Of a stretch of DNA of 12,770 bases, positions 5,738 through 12,770 are shown piece by piece. The position numbers and the translations under genes were made by a program. The number at the start of each line of letters is the position of its first letter. The first letter of the stretch is position 1. The stretch is from Bacillota bacterium (GTDB taxonomy: Bacteria; Bacillota_E; JAJZYS01; JAJYTV01): contig JAJZVM010000115.1 of assembly GCA_021845645.1 (NCBI GenBank), positions 1 through 12,770 on the forward strand, given 5' to 3'. The notes below the pieces were generated by a model. It did not search any database, was not told the origin of the DNA, and worked only from the letters and a program-made list of their open reading frames with translations.

Positions 5738-6655
5738 GTGTCGATGACCGCGATCAGTCTCCAGGGTCAGGACCTCCTTACCTTAGGGGATCTTTCCGCA
5801 GGACAGATCATGGGTCTGCTCGAGGCAGCCGCGAGTCTCGAAGGGCGGCAGGCCGACGTGCTCAAAGGGCAGACGCTCGGGCTGCTGTTTCGCAAGCCGT
5901 CGACGCGGACGCGCGTCAGCTTCGAGGTGGCAGCGCTCCACCTCGGCGCGTCCACCATCTACATGACCGAGGACCAGATGCAGCTCTCCCGCGGCGAAAC
6001 GGTGGGCGATACGGCGCGCGTCCTGTCGCGCTACCTCCAGGCCCTCGTGGTGCGCACAGGTGCCCACGGGGAGATCGAGGAACTGGCGGCGGCCGCGAGC
6101 GTGCCTGTCCTGAACGCCCTGACCGACCACTACCACCCGTGCCAGGTGCTTGCCGACCTCAAGACGATCCGTGAGGTCAAGGGCACCCTGACCGGCATCG
6201 AGGTGGCCTATGTCGGCGACGGCAACAACATGCTCCAGGAGTGGATCCAGGCGGCGTCGCGGCTCGGCATGACGCTGCGCGCCGCGACCCCCGCGGGCTT
6301 CGGACCGGCGCCGGAGGTGCTCGGCCTGCCGCATGTGCAGGCACATCCGCCGCAGCTCCTGCACGACCCGCTCGAGGCTGTCGCCGGGGCCGACGTGGTG
6401 ATCACCGACACCTGGCTCTCGATGGGCCAGCAGGACTCCGCAGGGAAGCGGCAGGCCTTCGCGGGCTTCACCGTCGACGGGGCCATGATGGCCAAGGCGC
6501 GTCCAGACGCCATCTTCCTGCACTGCCTGCCGGCACATCGCGGCGAGGAGGTTACGGACGAGGTGCTGATGGGGTCGCAGTCGCGGGTATTTGACGAGGC
6601 CGAGAACCGGTTGCACGTGCAGAAGGCCGTGCTGTGGGCCGTGCTGGCAGCCTAG
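5738..6655 (+). CDS. argF: Ornithine carbamoyltransferase
   Basis: 305 residues, normal length. It transfers the carbamoyl group from carbamoyl phosphate to ornithine, giving citrulline, in cytosolic arginine synthesis. Carbamoyl-phosphate motif STRTR is at 55-59, HPCQ at 133-136, GDGNNM at 160-165, the ornithine loop DTWLSMG at 224-230, and FLHCLPAHRGEEV around Cys263. The SMG loop and HCLP motif distinguish it from aspartate carbamoyltransferase. After NNM the sequence reads LQEW, with Glu where Ser is common, a modest variation. Start GTG 5738 lies 9 bases after GGGAG (5724-5728); ATG 5744 in the same frame is an alternative. It is the first gene of a tight argF-argG-argH operon behind a structured leader. 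The stop overlaps the argG Shine-Dalgarno. Confidence 0.96.
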   Translation: MSMTAISLQGQDLLTLGDLSAGQIMGLLEAAASLEGRQADVLKGQTLGLLFRKPSTRTRVSFEVAALHLGASTIYMTEDQMQLSRGETVGDTARVLSRYLQALVVRTGAHGEIEELAAAASVPVLNALTDHYHPCQVLADLKTIREVKGTLTGIEVAYVGDGNNMLQEWIQAASRLGMTLRAATPAGFGPAPEVLGLPHVQAHPPQLLHDPLEAVAGADVVITDTWLSMGQQDSAGKRQAFAGFTVDGAMMAKARPDAIFLHCLPAHRGEEVTDEVLMGSQSRVFDEAENRLHVQKAVLWAVLAA

Positions 6656-6667
6656 GAGGAGAAGCAC

Positions 6668-7864
6668 ATGACGAAGAGACTGGTTCTGGCGTACTCCGGC
6701 GGGCTCGACACATCGGTGGCGATCCACTGGCTGACGGCCAAGGGATATGACGTGATCGCGACCACGATCGATGTGGGGGAGTCCAAGGACAACGAGACTC
6801 TCGCGAAGCGGGCGTTCGGCGCCGGCGCCGTGGATGTGCGGGTGATCGACCTCAAACAGGAGTTCGCGACCGAGTTCCTCTGGCCGGCGCTCAAGGCGAA
6901 TGCGCTCTACCAGGGGCGCTACCCTCTGGCCACCGCTCTCGCGCGGCCGCTCCTCGCGAAGGCGCTCTGCCAGGTCGCGGACGAGACCGACGCGGTGGCG
7001 ATCGCGCACGGATCGACGGGCAAGGGCAACGACCAGGTGCGCTTCGACGTTGCCATCGCCACGCTGCGGCCGGGCACCCAGATCGTGGCCCCCGCGCGCG
7101 AGTGGGGCCTGACGCGGGCCGAGGAGATCGCGTACGCCGCCGAGTACGGCATTCCGGTCCAGGCCACGCTCGACGCTCCTTTCAGCGTCGATGCGAACCT
7201 CTGGGGGCGCAGCGTCGAGGGCGGCGTGCTCGAGGACCCGTGGACGTCGCCGCCGGAGGCCTGCTACGAGTGGACCGAAAACCCCGACACCGCCCAGCCC
7301 CGGGAGGTCGCAGTGACGTTCGAGGCTGGCGTGCCGGTCGCGGTCGACGGTGTGCAGTTCGCCCCGGTGCAACTGATCGCCGAGGCGCAGGCCATCGCCG
7401 GCGCCGCGGGGGTCGGGCGCATCGACCTGATGGAGGACCGGCTGGTGGGCATCAAGTCCCGCGAGATCTACGAGGCGCCCGCGGCCACGCTGCTCATCGC
7501 CGCGCATCAGGAACTCGAGTTCCTGACCCTGCCGCGCGAGCTCCTGCAGCACAAGGCGGGCATCGAGCAGACATTCGCGCAGACGGTCTACAACGGGCTC
7601 TGGTTCACGCCGCTCAGGGAGGCCCTGCAGGCCTACGTCACGTCGACGCAGGCCGCCGTGACGGGCGAGGTGCGCCTGAGGCTCGCCCATGGCAAGGTTA
7701 CGGTCGTGGGGCGCAAGTCGCCGTACTCGGTCTACAGCCATGACCTCGCCACCTACGACAAGGGCGACCTGTTCGACCACACGGCGGCGGTCGGCTTCAT
7801 CGCGCTCTACGGGCTCCAGTCCCAGGCGTATGCCCAGGCACAGAAAGCCCAGACCCATGCCTGA
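6668..7864 (+). CDS. argG: Argininosuccinate synthase
   Basis: 398 residues, full length. It joins citrulline and aspartate using ATP to make argininosuccinate. The PP-loop ATP motif SGGLDTS is at residues 10-16; AHGSTGKGNDQVRF (about 115-128) binds citrulline and aspartate; DANLWGRSVEGG and the conserved block KSREIYEAPAA are present, as is the C-terminal YSVYSHDLATYD segment. ATG 6668 has AGGAGGAG 7-8 bases upstream, overlapping the argF stop. It overlaps argH by 8 bases. Nothing unusual is seen. Confidence 0.97.
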   Translation: MTKRLVLAYSGGLDTSVAIHWLTAKGYDVIATTIDVGESKDNETLAKRAFGAGAVDVRVIDLKQEFATEFLWPALKANALYQGRYPLATALARPLLAKALCQVADETDAVAIAHGSTGKGNDQVRFDVAIATLRPGTQIVAPAREWGLTRAEEIAYAAEYGIPVQATLDAPFSVDANLWGRSVEGGVLEDPWTSPPEACYEWTENPDTAQPREVAVTFEAGVPVAVDGVQFAPVQLIAEAQAIAGAAGVGRIDLMEDRLVGIKSREIYEAPAATLLIAAHQELEFLTLPRELLQHKAGIEQTFAQTVYNGLWFTPLREALQAYVTSTQAAVTGEVRLRLAHGKVTVVGRKSPYSVYSHDLATYDKGDLFDHTAAVGFIALYGLQSQAYAQAQKAQTHA

Positions 7865-9242
7865 TGGCGGGGAGAAGTCCCTGATCTGGGGCAGCCGCTT
7901 CAGCCAGGGACCCCATCCGCTCTTCTTCGCCTATGGGCGCTCGATCGGGTGGGACCAGCGGCTGGCGCCGGAGGACATCCGGGGCTCCATCGCGCACGTG
8001 CACGCGCTCAGGGCCGCCGGGGTCCTGAGCGCGGACATCGCGCAGGAGCTCGAAGGGGCGCTTGGGCGCATCGCGGAGGACCTCGCGCATGGCGAGGTCC
8101 TCCCCATCCTGCCGTCGGACGAGGACGTGCACGGCGCCATCGAGCGCCTGCTGGGGCCGGTCGGCGCCTACCTGCATGCGGGCCGCTCGCGCAACGACCA
8201 GGTGGCCCTCGACTTCCACCTGTTCTGCAAGGAGGCGGCGACCGGCCTCGAGCAGGCCACGGCCCGCATGCAAGGGGCACTGCTCGGTCTCGCCGAAGCC
8301 CAGGGCCTGAAGCTCTGGTGGGGCATGACGCACCTGCAGACGGCGCAGCCGGTGCTCGTGGCGCATCACCTGCTCGCCTACTTCTGGATGTTCGAACGCG
8401 ACCGCCGTCGCTTCGCCTGGGCGCGGCAGCAGGCGGACTGCTCGCCGCTCGGGGCAGGGGCTCTGGCCGGTGCCGGGCTTCCCCTGGATCCTCGCGCGAC
8501 GGCGCAGGAACTTGGCCTTGGCGGCATCTACGAGAACAGCATGGACGCCGTGTCCGACCGCGACTTCGCTCTGGACCTCGGCCACGCGGCGGCCACGGCC
8601 GCCTTGCACCTCTCGCGTCTCGGCGAGGAGATCGTGCTCTACGCGTCGCCGGGTTACGGCCTGATCGGTCTGCCGGACGACTTCGCGAGCGGTTCGTCGA
8701 TGATGCCGCAGAAGAAGAACCCGGACGGCGCTGAGCTGATGCGGGGGCGCGCCGGCAGGGTGATCGGCAGGCACCTTGGGCTGATGACCACCGTCAAGGG
8801 CTTGCCGCTCGCCTACGTCCGTGACCTGCAGGAGGACAAGGAGGCCCTGTTCGAGATCGTCGACACGACGCTCGACAGCCTCGTGCTGGCGGCCGCGATG
8901 GTGCAGCGGCTCGAGGTAAGGGGCGTTGAGATCCCGGCAGGCGACCTCTCGCTCGCCACCGACCTCGCGGATTACCTGGTGCGTTGCGGCGTGCCGTTCC
9001 GCAAGGCGCACCACATCGTCGGTGAGGCCGTGCAGGCGGCGATCCAAGCCGGCGGAAACTTCACCGGGCTGGCAACGGCGCGGTGGCAGGAGTTGTCGCC
9101 GCATTTCACGGCCGATGCCCTGCACTCCCTGCTCGACCCGCGCCAGGCGCTCGAGCGGCGCAGCGTGCCCATGGGCACCGCGCCGGCCCAGGTGTCGAGG
9201 CAACTGCGCGAGGCGCGGCAAACCCTTGAGGGCGCGCTCTGA
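7857..9242 (+). CDS. argH: Argininosuccinate lyase
   Basis: 461 residues, normal length for this fumarase/aspartase-superfamily enzyme, which splits argininosuccinate into arginine and fumarate. HAGRSRNDQV (107-116), the catalytic-His segment GMTHLQTAQPV (156-166) and the signature GSSMMPQKKNPD (279-290), with its catalytic Ser, are visible. The start ATG 7857 lies within the last codons of argG; the N-terminus WGSRFSQGP and DQRLAPEDIRGS aligns with the family start, so the longer open frame back to 7689 is not real. There is no strong Shine-Dalgarno, and translational coupling to argG is likely. It ends three bases before the stop of the opposite-strand gene, with no terminator between them. 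Confidence 0.96.
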   Translation: MPDGGEKSLIWGSRFSQGPHPLFFAYGRSIGWDQRLAPEDIRGSIAHVHALRAAGVLSADIAQELEGALGRIAEDLAHGEVLPILPSDEDVHGAIERLLGPVGAYLHAGRSRNDQVALDFHLFCKEAATGLEQATARMQGALLGLAEAQGLKLWWGMTHLQTAQPVLVAHHLLAYFWMFERDRRRFAWARQQADCSPLGAGALAGAGLPLDPRATAQELGLGGIYENSMDAVSDRDFALDLGHAAATAALHLSRLGEEIVLYASPGYGLIGLPDDFASGSSMMPQKKNPDGAELMRGRAGRVIGRHLGLMTTVKGLPLAYVRDLQEDKEALFEIVDTTLDSLVLAAAMVQRLEVRGVEIPAGDLSLATDLADYLVRCGVPFRKAHHIVGEAVQAAIQAGGNFTGLATARWQELSPHFTADALHSLLDPRQALERRSVPMGTAPAQVSRQLREARQTLEGAL

Positions 9243-9245
9243 GAC

Positions 9246-9680
9246 TCAGGATTTCGGCCAGTCGCGGAGCAGCAGGTACGAACCGAGGGCGAGGGCCGCG
9301 ACGCCCGCGAGGCGCCAGGGGGAGAAGGGCTGCGCCTTGGTGCCCAGGAGGCCGAACATGTCGATCGCCGCGGCCATCAGGACCTGGGCCACGACGATGA
9401 ACGTCGTTGTGCGCACCATGCCGAGCCGCGGCACCGCGCTGGCCACGAGCAGCGTGATGGCGATGCCGGCCGGTCCCGAAAGCCAGATGTAAGGTCCGGC
9501 GCGGGCTGGTTGCAGCGGCTGCGGCGAAAAGATCAGCGCCGCGGCTACCGCTACCGCCGTGCCGATCACGTAGACCGACGCAAGCATCCAAAGCAGGCCC
9601 ATGAGGCGGCCGAGCGTGGCGTTCATCGCGCCCTGCACCGCCATCAGGGCTCCCGACACGATCGCCCATACCACTCCCAT
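9246..9680 (-). CDS. YdcZ/DUF606-family small membrane protein (DMT superfamily)
   Basis: 144 residues with five hydrophobic helices. The N-terminal VQGAMNATLG and the later IWLSGPAGIAITLLVASAVPRLG, IDMFGLLG and WRLAGVAALALGSYLLL blocks match the YdcZ (DUF606) family of the drug/metabolite transporter superfamily; the substrate is unknown. I chose ATG 9680 because the family begins with this Gly-rich helix. The frame stays open to 9857, but that stretch holds two strong hairpins and a proline/arginine-rich translation, so it is unlikely to be coding. No good Shine-Dalgarno is seen, only GGAG adjacent to the start. The gene follows acs on the same strand after 217 bases and may be transcribed with it. 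Confidence 0.8.
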   Translation of the reverse strand: MGVVWAIVSGALMAVQGAMNATLGRLMGLLWMLASVYVIGTAVAVAAALIFSPQPLQPARAGPYIWLSGPAGIAITLLVASAVPRLGMVRTTTFIVVAQVLMAAAIDMFGLLGTKAQPFSPWRLAGVAALALGSYLLLRDWPKS

Positions 9681-9742
9681 GCTCCGAGTCTGCCGCTTGC
9701 GCCAGGGGCTATGCGGCCACGTGCGCGGCAGCGGGAACGCCT

Positions 9743-9773
9743 GGGGGACGCCGCGCAGCGGGCGGCGTCCCCC
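9743..9773. terminator. Strong GC hairpin between acs and the YdcZ-family gene
   Basis: GGGGGACGCCGC (9743-9754) and GCGGCGTCCCCC (9762-9773) form a perfect 12-bp stem with a 7-base loop. No T-run follows on either strand. A second hairpin lies at 9790-9813 (GGAAGCCTCT and AGAGGCCTTCC around GGC, one bulge), and a weak one at 9875-9889 (GTTGG and CCAAC), close to the acs stop. Together they may end or attenuate acs transcription before the YdcZ-family gene. No other feature is seen in 9681-9897. Confidence 0.4.
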
Positions 9774-9897
9774 AAGGTGCCTGTGGGCGGGAAGCCTCTG
9801 GCAGAGGCCTTCCGCCGCTGCGCAACCGCTCCCGACGAAGCAGGAAGCCAAGGCCAAAACGACCCCTGCGTGGTGTTGGCAAGTCCAACGGAACGGT

Positions 9898-11796
9898 TCA
9901 GCTGCCTATGTCGGCCTGCATCTCGCGCCACGCGTCGCGTGCCTCCTCGACCGAGCCCTCGTCCTCGATCGTCGAGATGTCGCCCGGATCCTTCTTGAGG
10001 ATGACCGCCTTGAACACGCGCCGCATGATCTTGCCGCTGCGGGTCTTCGGCAGCGAGCGGACGAAGTTGATCTCGCCGACGACGACCACGGCGCCCAGTT
10101 CGTCGCGTACCGTCTTCAGGAGCTCCTGCTTGAGTTCCTCCGCAGGCTCCCGTCCGCTGCGCAGAACGATGAAGGCGGAGACGACCTCGCCTCTGAGCTC
10201 GTCCGGCCTGCCAGTCACCCCGGCCTCCGCGACGGCCGGGTGGCGCAAAAACGCCGTCTCCACCTCGATCGTGCCGATTCGGTGGCCGGCGATCTTGATG
10301 ATCTCGTCGGCGCGGCCGCTGAACCAGACGTAGCCGTCCTCGTCGAGGTGCACCGCGTCGCCCGTGAAGTAGGTGCCGGGAATGCGCTCCCAGTACTCGC
10401 GGGCGTAGCGGGCGGGGTCCTGCCAGATCGTCGGCGTCAGGGACGGGAACGGCCGTGTCAGGACAAGGATGCCCTTCTCGCCGCGCGGGACCGGCTCGCC
10501 CTCGGGGGTGCGCACCTCCGCGAAGCAGCCCGGAATCGGCAGGCCCGCGGCGCCCGGCTTGATCGCCGAAAGACCGAGACCCCAGGCGTTGGCCATCACC
10601 GGACCGCCGGTCTCGGTCTGCCACCAGTGGTCGATGACCGGGATGCGGTCCTGGAAGAGATCCTTCTGCATCCACTCCCAGGCTGGCGGGTTCAGTACCT
10701 CGCCCGCCGAGAAGACGCGCTCGAGCGCCGAGAAGTCGCAGCCCGCGGCCGCTGCCGTGCCGTGCGCCATGAGCATGCGGACCGCCGTCGGCGCGGTGAA
10801 GATGCCGCTGACTTTCTCCCGCTCGACGATCCTGTAGAAGCTGCTGGGTGACGGGTAGTCGATCGCGCCTTCGTAGGCGATCGTCGTGGCGCCGATCAGG
10901 AGGGGCGCGTAGACGATGTAGCTGTGGCCGACGACCCAGCCGATGTCCGACGTGGACCACCAGACGTCTTCCGGCTTCATGCCGAACACGACGCGCGCCG
11001 CGGAGTGGATGCCGACGGCGTAGCCGCCGTGGACGTGCACGGCGAGCTTCGGGCTCGCCGTTGTGCCCGACGTCGCGAGGATGTACGCCGGCTCGTTGGA
11101 CTCCATCTCCTCGTACGCGTCGGACTGACCCTCTCCTTGGGCCAGGAACTCCCGCCAGCCGATGTCGCGGTTTGGCACGAGGTCTGGCTGTCCCTCGCCG
11201 CGGCGCAGGACGACGACCCGCTCCACCTTGACCTGCTCGAGCGCCTTCTCGACGATCGGCATCAGCCAGACCGTCTTGCCCTTGCGCTGCGTCCGGTCGG
11301 CCGCGAGGAGCACCTTCGCGCCCGCGAGCTGGATGCGCTCGGCCAGCGCCGAGCCGCCGAAGCCGGCAAAGACGACGATGTGGATCGCGCCGATGCGGGC
11401 GCAGGCCAGCATCGCGATGATCGCCTCGGGCATGGTCGGCATGTAGATCGCGACGCGGTCCCCGCGCCCCACGCCGATGCCGCGCAAGGCCCGCGCGACG
11501 CGCTTCACCTCGTCGAGCAGCTGCGCGTAGGTGTAGGTCCGCCGCTCGCCCCACTCGTTCAGGCCGATGAGAGCGGCGTGCCCGGCACGACCGTGCTTCA
11601 CATGGTGATCGACGGCGTTGTACGCGAGGTTGGTCTTGCCGCCTGCGAACCAGCGGAACGTCGGCGGTGTCCAGTCGAGGACGCGGTCCCACTTGCGGAA
11701 CCAGGGCAGGGCCTCGGCCTGGCCGGCCCAGTAGGCATCCGGCTCGGCCTGGGCTTCAAGCATTGCTCGCTTCGTCGCCGGATGAACGTACTCCAT
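9898..11796 (-). CDS. acs: Acetyl-CoA synthetase, AMP-forming
   Basis: 632 residues, the usual size. It activates acetate with ATP to acetyl-AMP, then acetyl-CoA. The adenylate-forming P-loop reads ATSGTTASPK (241-250), with Ala-Ser replacing the more usual Gly-x. DHWWQTETGG (389-398) contains the Trp that restricts the pocket to acetate. TGDAVHLDEDGY (478-489), GRADEIIKIAGHRIG (494-508) and RSGKI with catalytic Lys589, the site of regulatory acetylation in this family, are present. ATG 11796 follows GAGGATGGTGG; the longer open frame to 12138 crosses the divergent promoter region and is not real. It is divergent from an acetate permease gene, which supports acetate as substrate. The P-loop variant followed by KLAVHVHGGY suggests a subfamily apart from the classical Acs. 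Confidence 0.93.
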   Translation of the reverse strand: MEYVHPATKRAMLEAQAEPDAYWAGQAEALPWFRKWDRVLDWTPPTFRWFAGGKTNLAYNAVDHHVKHGRAGHAALIGLNEWGERRTYTYAQLLDEVKRVARALRGIGVGRGDRVAIYMPTMPEAIIAMLACARIGAIHIVVFAGFGGSALAERIQLAGAKVLLAADRTQRKGKTVWLMPIVEKALEQVKVERVVVLRRGEGQPDLVPNRDIGWREFLAQGEGQSDAYEEMESNEPAYILATSGTTASPKLAVHVHGGYAVGIHSAARVVFGMKPEDVWWSTSDIGWVVGHSYIVYAPLLIGATTIAYEGAIDYPSPSSFYRIVEREKVSGIFTAPTAVRMLMAHGTAAAAGCDFSALERVFSAGEVLNPPAWEWMQKDLFQDRIPVIDHWWQTETGGPVMANAWGLGLSAIKPGAAGLPIPGCFAEVRTPEGEPVPRGEKGILVLTRPFPSLTPTIWQDPARYAREYWERIPGTYFTGDAVHLDEDGYVWFSGRADEIIKIAGHRIGTIEVETAFLRHPAVAEAGVTGRPDELRGEVVSAFIVLRSGREPAEELKQELLKTVRDELGAVVVVGEINFVRSLPKTRSGKIMRRVFKAVILKKDPGDISTIEDEGSVEEARDAWREMQADIGS

Positions 11797-11858
11797 ACAG
11801 CCACCATCCTCGCCATGTGGTAGAAGAGGAGTTTCGCGAGAAGCGGCGAACCTTCCTG

Positions 11859-11877
11859 CCAATTCCAGAAGAATTGG
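11859..11877. promoter_or_regulatory. Operator-like palindrome between acs and the acetate permease gene
   Basis: CCAATTC and GAATTGG are perfect inverted repeats separated by CAGAA, in an AT-rich pocket of the 211-base divergent region, 63 bases from the acs start and 131 from the permease start. On the minus strand TTGGCA (11862-11857), a good -35-like hexamer, overlaps the left arm, though no clear -10 follows at the right distance. It may bind a regulator of both genes. It does not match the CcpA cre consensus. CCGGTACCGG further along is a second, short palindrome. Confidence 0.4.
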
Positions 11878-12007
11878 AGGGCGATACGACAGGGTTCCTA
11901 AGGTGCTTGGCGCGGGTCGGCAGGGACCACGGTATGCGCCGACGTCGACCGCGCCGCCCACGCCACGGTCCCGGTACCGGACGCAAAGTACGAAGGGAGC
12001 TTTGAGC

Positions 12008-12589
12008 ATGCCAGAGAACCGCTCGCTGTCCGTCGCTGACCCAGGTCCCCTGGGACTTGCAGCCTTCGCACTGACGACGTTCCTCCTGAGCCTGGCGAAC
12101 GCCGGCATCCTCAAGGGAACAGGACCGAACATCGTCATCCCCGTAGCGCTGCTCTACGGCGGCGCGGCGCAGATCATCGCCGGCATCTTCGAGTTCTTCA
12201 ACCGCAACACGTTCGGCGCCACCGCGTTCACGTCGTACGGCGCGTTCTGGATGTCGTTCGCCGGCATCTTCCTGTTCCCGGGCGTAGCTTCGGCGCTTGG
12301 ACCGAACTCGGTCCCGCTCTTCCTGCTCGCCTGGACGATCTTCACGTTCTACATGATGCTGGGCAGCTTCCGCCTGAACGCCGCCCTGACAACCGTCTTC
12401 GTCCTGCTGTTCCTGGCCTTCCTGACGCTGACCATCGGTGCGTTCGGCACCTCGTCGATGACGACCATCGGCGGGTACATCGGCATCCTCACCGCTCTGG
12501 CGGCTTGGTACACCTCGGCCGCGGGCGTCGTGAACAGCGTCTCGGGCAAGGTCGTGCTGCCCGTCGGACCCTATAGCCGGTCCGCGTAG
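12008..12589 (+). CDS. satP: Acetate/succinate permease, GPR1/FUN34/YaaH (SatP) family
   Basis: 193 residues with six hydrophobic helices, the family norm. SatP-type proteins carry acetate (and succinate) across the cytoplasmic membrane. The N-terminal signature DPGPLGLAAFALTTFLLSLANAG (11-33) corresponds to the NPAPLGL motif. FEFFNRNTFGATAFTSYGAFW (61-81) and TTIGGYIGILTALAAWYTSAAGVVN near the C-terminus are also characteristic. ATG 12008 has AAGGGAG 8 bases upstream. It is divergent from acs, so the pair would import and activate acetate. A perfect hairpin ends the unit 50 bases after the stop. Confidence 0.92.
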   Translation: MPENRSLSVADPGPLGLAAFALTTFLLSLANAGILKGTGPNIVIPVALLYGGAAQIIAGIFEFFNRNTFGATAFTSYGAFWMSFAGIFLFPGVASALGPNSVPLFLLAWTIFTFYMMLGSFRLNAALTTVFVLLFLAFLTLTIGAFGTSSMTTIGGYIGILTALAAWYTSAAGVVNSVSGKVVLPVGPYSRSA

Positions 12590-12638
12590 AGCACCGGCGG
12601 ACTGCTGCGGTCGCCCCGGTCGGGCGCCGGATGCGAAG

Positions 12639-12668
12639 CGGGCGGGGCCGCGTGTGCGGCCCCGCCCG
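12639..12668 (+). terminator. Terminator hairpin after satP
   Basis: CGGGCGGGGCCGC (12639-12651) and GCGGCCCCGCCCG (12656-12668) are perfectly complementary over 13 bases with a GTGT loop. The T-run expected of an intrinsic terminator is missing: TCCTG and then group II intron sequence follow, so the intron may have separated the stem from its T-run. Confidence 0.75.
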
Positions 12669-12673
12669 TCCTG

Positions 12674-12770
12674 GTGCGCCCGGCATGGGCGCCGACTTGG
12701 CGGTGAAAGTCCGCTATGGGCGAGGCAGCACGAGCCCATTAGCCAAGAGCAACTGCACAGCCCGCGAGGG
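12674..12770 (+). mobile_element. Group IIC intron, 5' end of domain I (continues beyond window)
   Basis: The first 19 bases, GTGCGCCCGGCATGGGCGC, match the 5' end of bacterial group IIC introns as I recall it for the Oceanobacillus iheyensis intron (GTGTGCCCGGCATGGGTGC). Further matches in order are GGTGAAAGTCC (there GGTGAGAGTCC), AGGCAG, TTAGCC and GCAA. The structure also agrees: GCGCCC/GGGCGC closes GGCAT, and ATGGGC (12716-12721)/GCCCAT (12734-12739) closes a 12-base AGGCAG loop just before TAGCC, where the known intron has a differently sequenced but equally paired stem. It starts five bases after a terminator stem, the preferred target of group IIC introns. The RT/maturase and the 3' end would lie to the right. 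Confidence 0.8.

Noticed and set aside
5783..7858. 691-codon open frame on the minus strand opposite argF and argG
   Set aside because: It is a mirror frame produced by GC-rich codon use. The opposite strand has full-length enzymes with all motifs, and no start signal or recognisable domain is seen here.
9681..9857. N-terminal extension of the YdcZ-family frame up to 9857
   Set aside because: It crosses two strong hairpins and gives no membrane or family sequence; the family start fits ATG 9680.
11797..12138. N-terminal extension of the acs frame up to 12138
   Set aside because: It runs through the divergent promoter region and into the satP gene; acs has a family-like start with a Shine-Dalgarno at 11796.
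1..12770. CRISPR arrays, tRNA or rRNA genes, and DNA insertion sequences
   Set aside because: No regularly spaced repeats, no cloverleaf or rRNA sequence, and no transposase motifs were seen in reading both strands by eye; short elements could be missed.

Overview
This is a GC-rich bacterial window (about two thirds G+C by eye). Shine-Dalgarno sequences are strong, GTG and TTG starts are frequent, and the set of genes suggests a high-GC member of the Firmicutes such as Symbiobacterium, Limnochorda or Thermaerobacter relatives. That assignment is inferred from gene content only; there is no rRNA or other marker.

Left part (1-3260): a secreted family GH31 alpha-glycosidase of the YihQ/sulfoquinovosidase type runs leftward off the window edge. 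Divergent from it are a small secreted NodB-fold protein whose catalytic base and acid positions are both substituted, and a membrane-anchored sulfite-oxidase-type molybdopterin protein. The latter has four N-terminal helices, an internal twin-arginine motif and a fifth helix.

Middle (3261-9242): an arginine block on the plus strand. Arginase (TTG start) overlaps by 4 bases a CAP/SCP-domain exported protein. After a 244-base gap come argF, argG and argH, tightly packed. The window thus holds the four enzymes that, with carbamoyl phosphate supply, make up the urea cycle. The argF leader has a good promoter with an ARG-box-like site over its -35, then a possible 20-codon leader peptide ending in two Arg codons. 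Its last codon and stop lie inside the left arm of a long terminator-like hairpin followed by TTTT. This looks like translational attenuation of argFGH by arginine and is the most interesting part of the window. A related box (ATGCATAAA) lies at the arginase promoter and again, inverted, just upstream of argF.

Right part (9246-12770): a YdcZ-type small membrane protein lies tail to tail with argH. An AMP-forming acetyl-CoA synthetase on the minus strand is divergent from a SatP/GPR1-FUN34-YaaH acetate permease, with an operator-like palindrome between them; together they form an acetate uptake and activation module. The permease is followed by a perfect 13-bp GC hairpin. Five bases after it, the sequence changes into the 5' end of a group IIC intron, in the insertion context expected for that class, and this element runs off the right edge.
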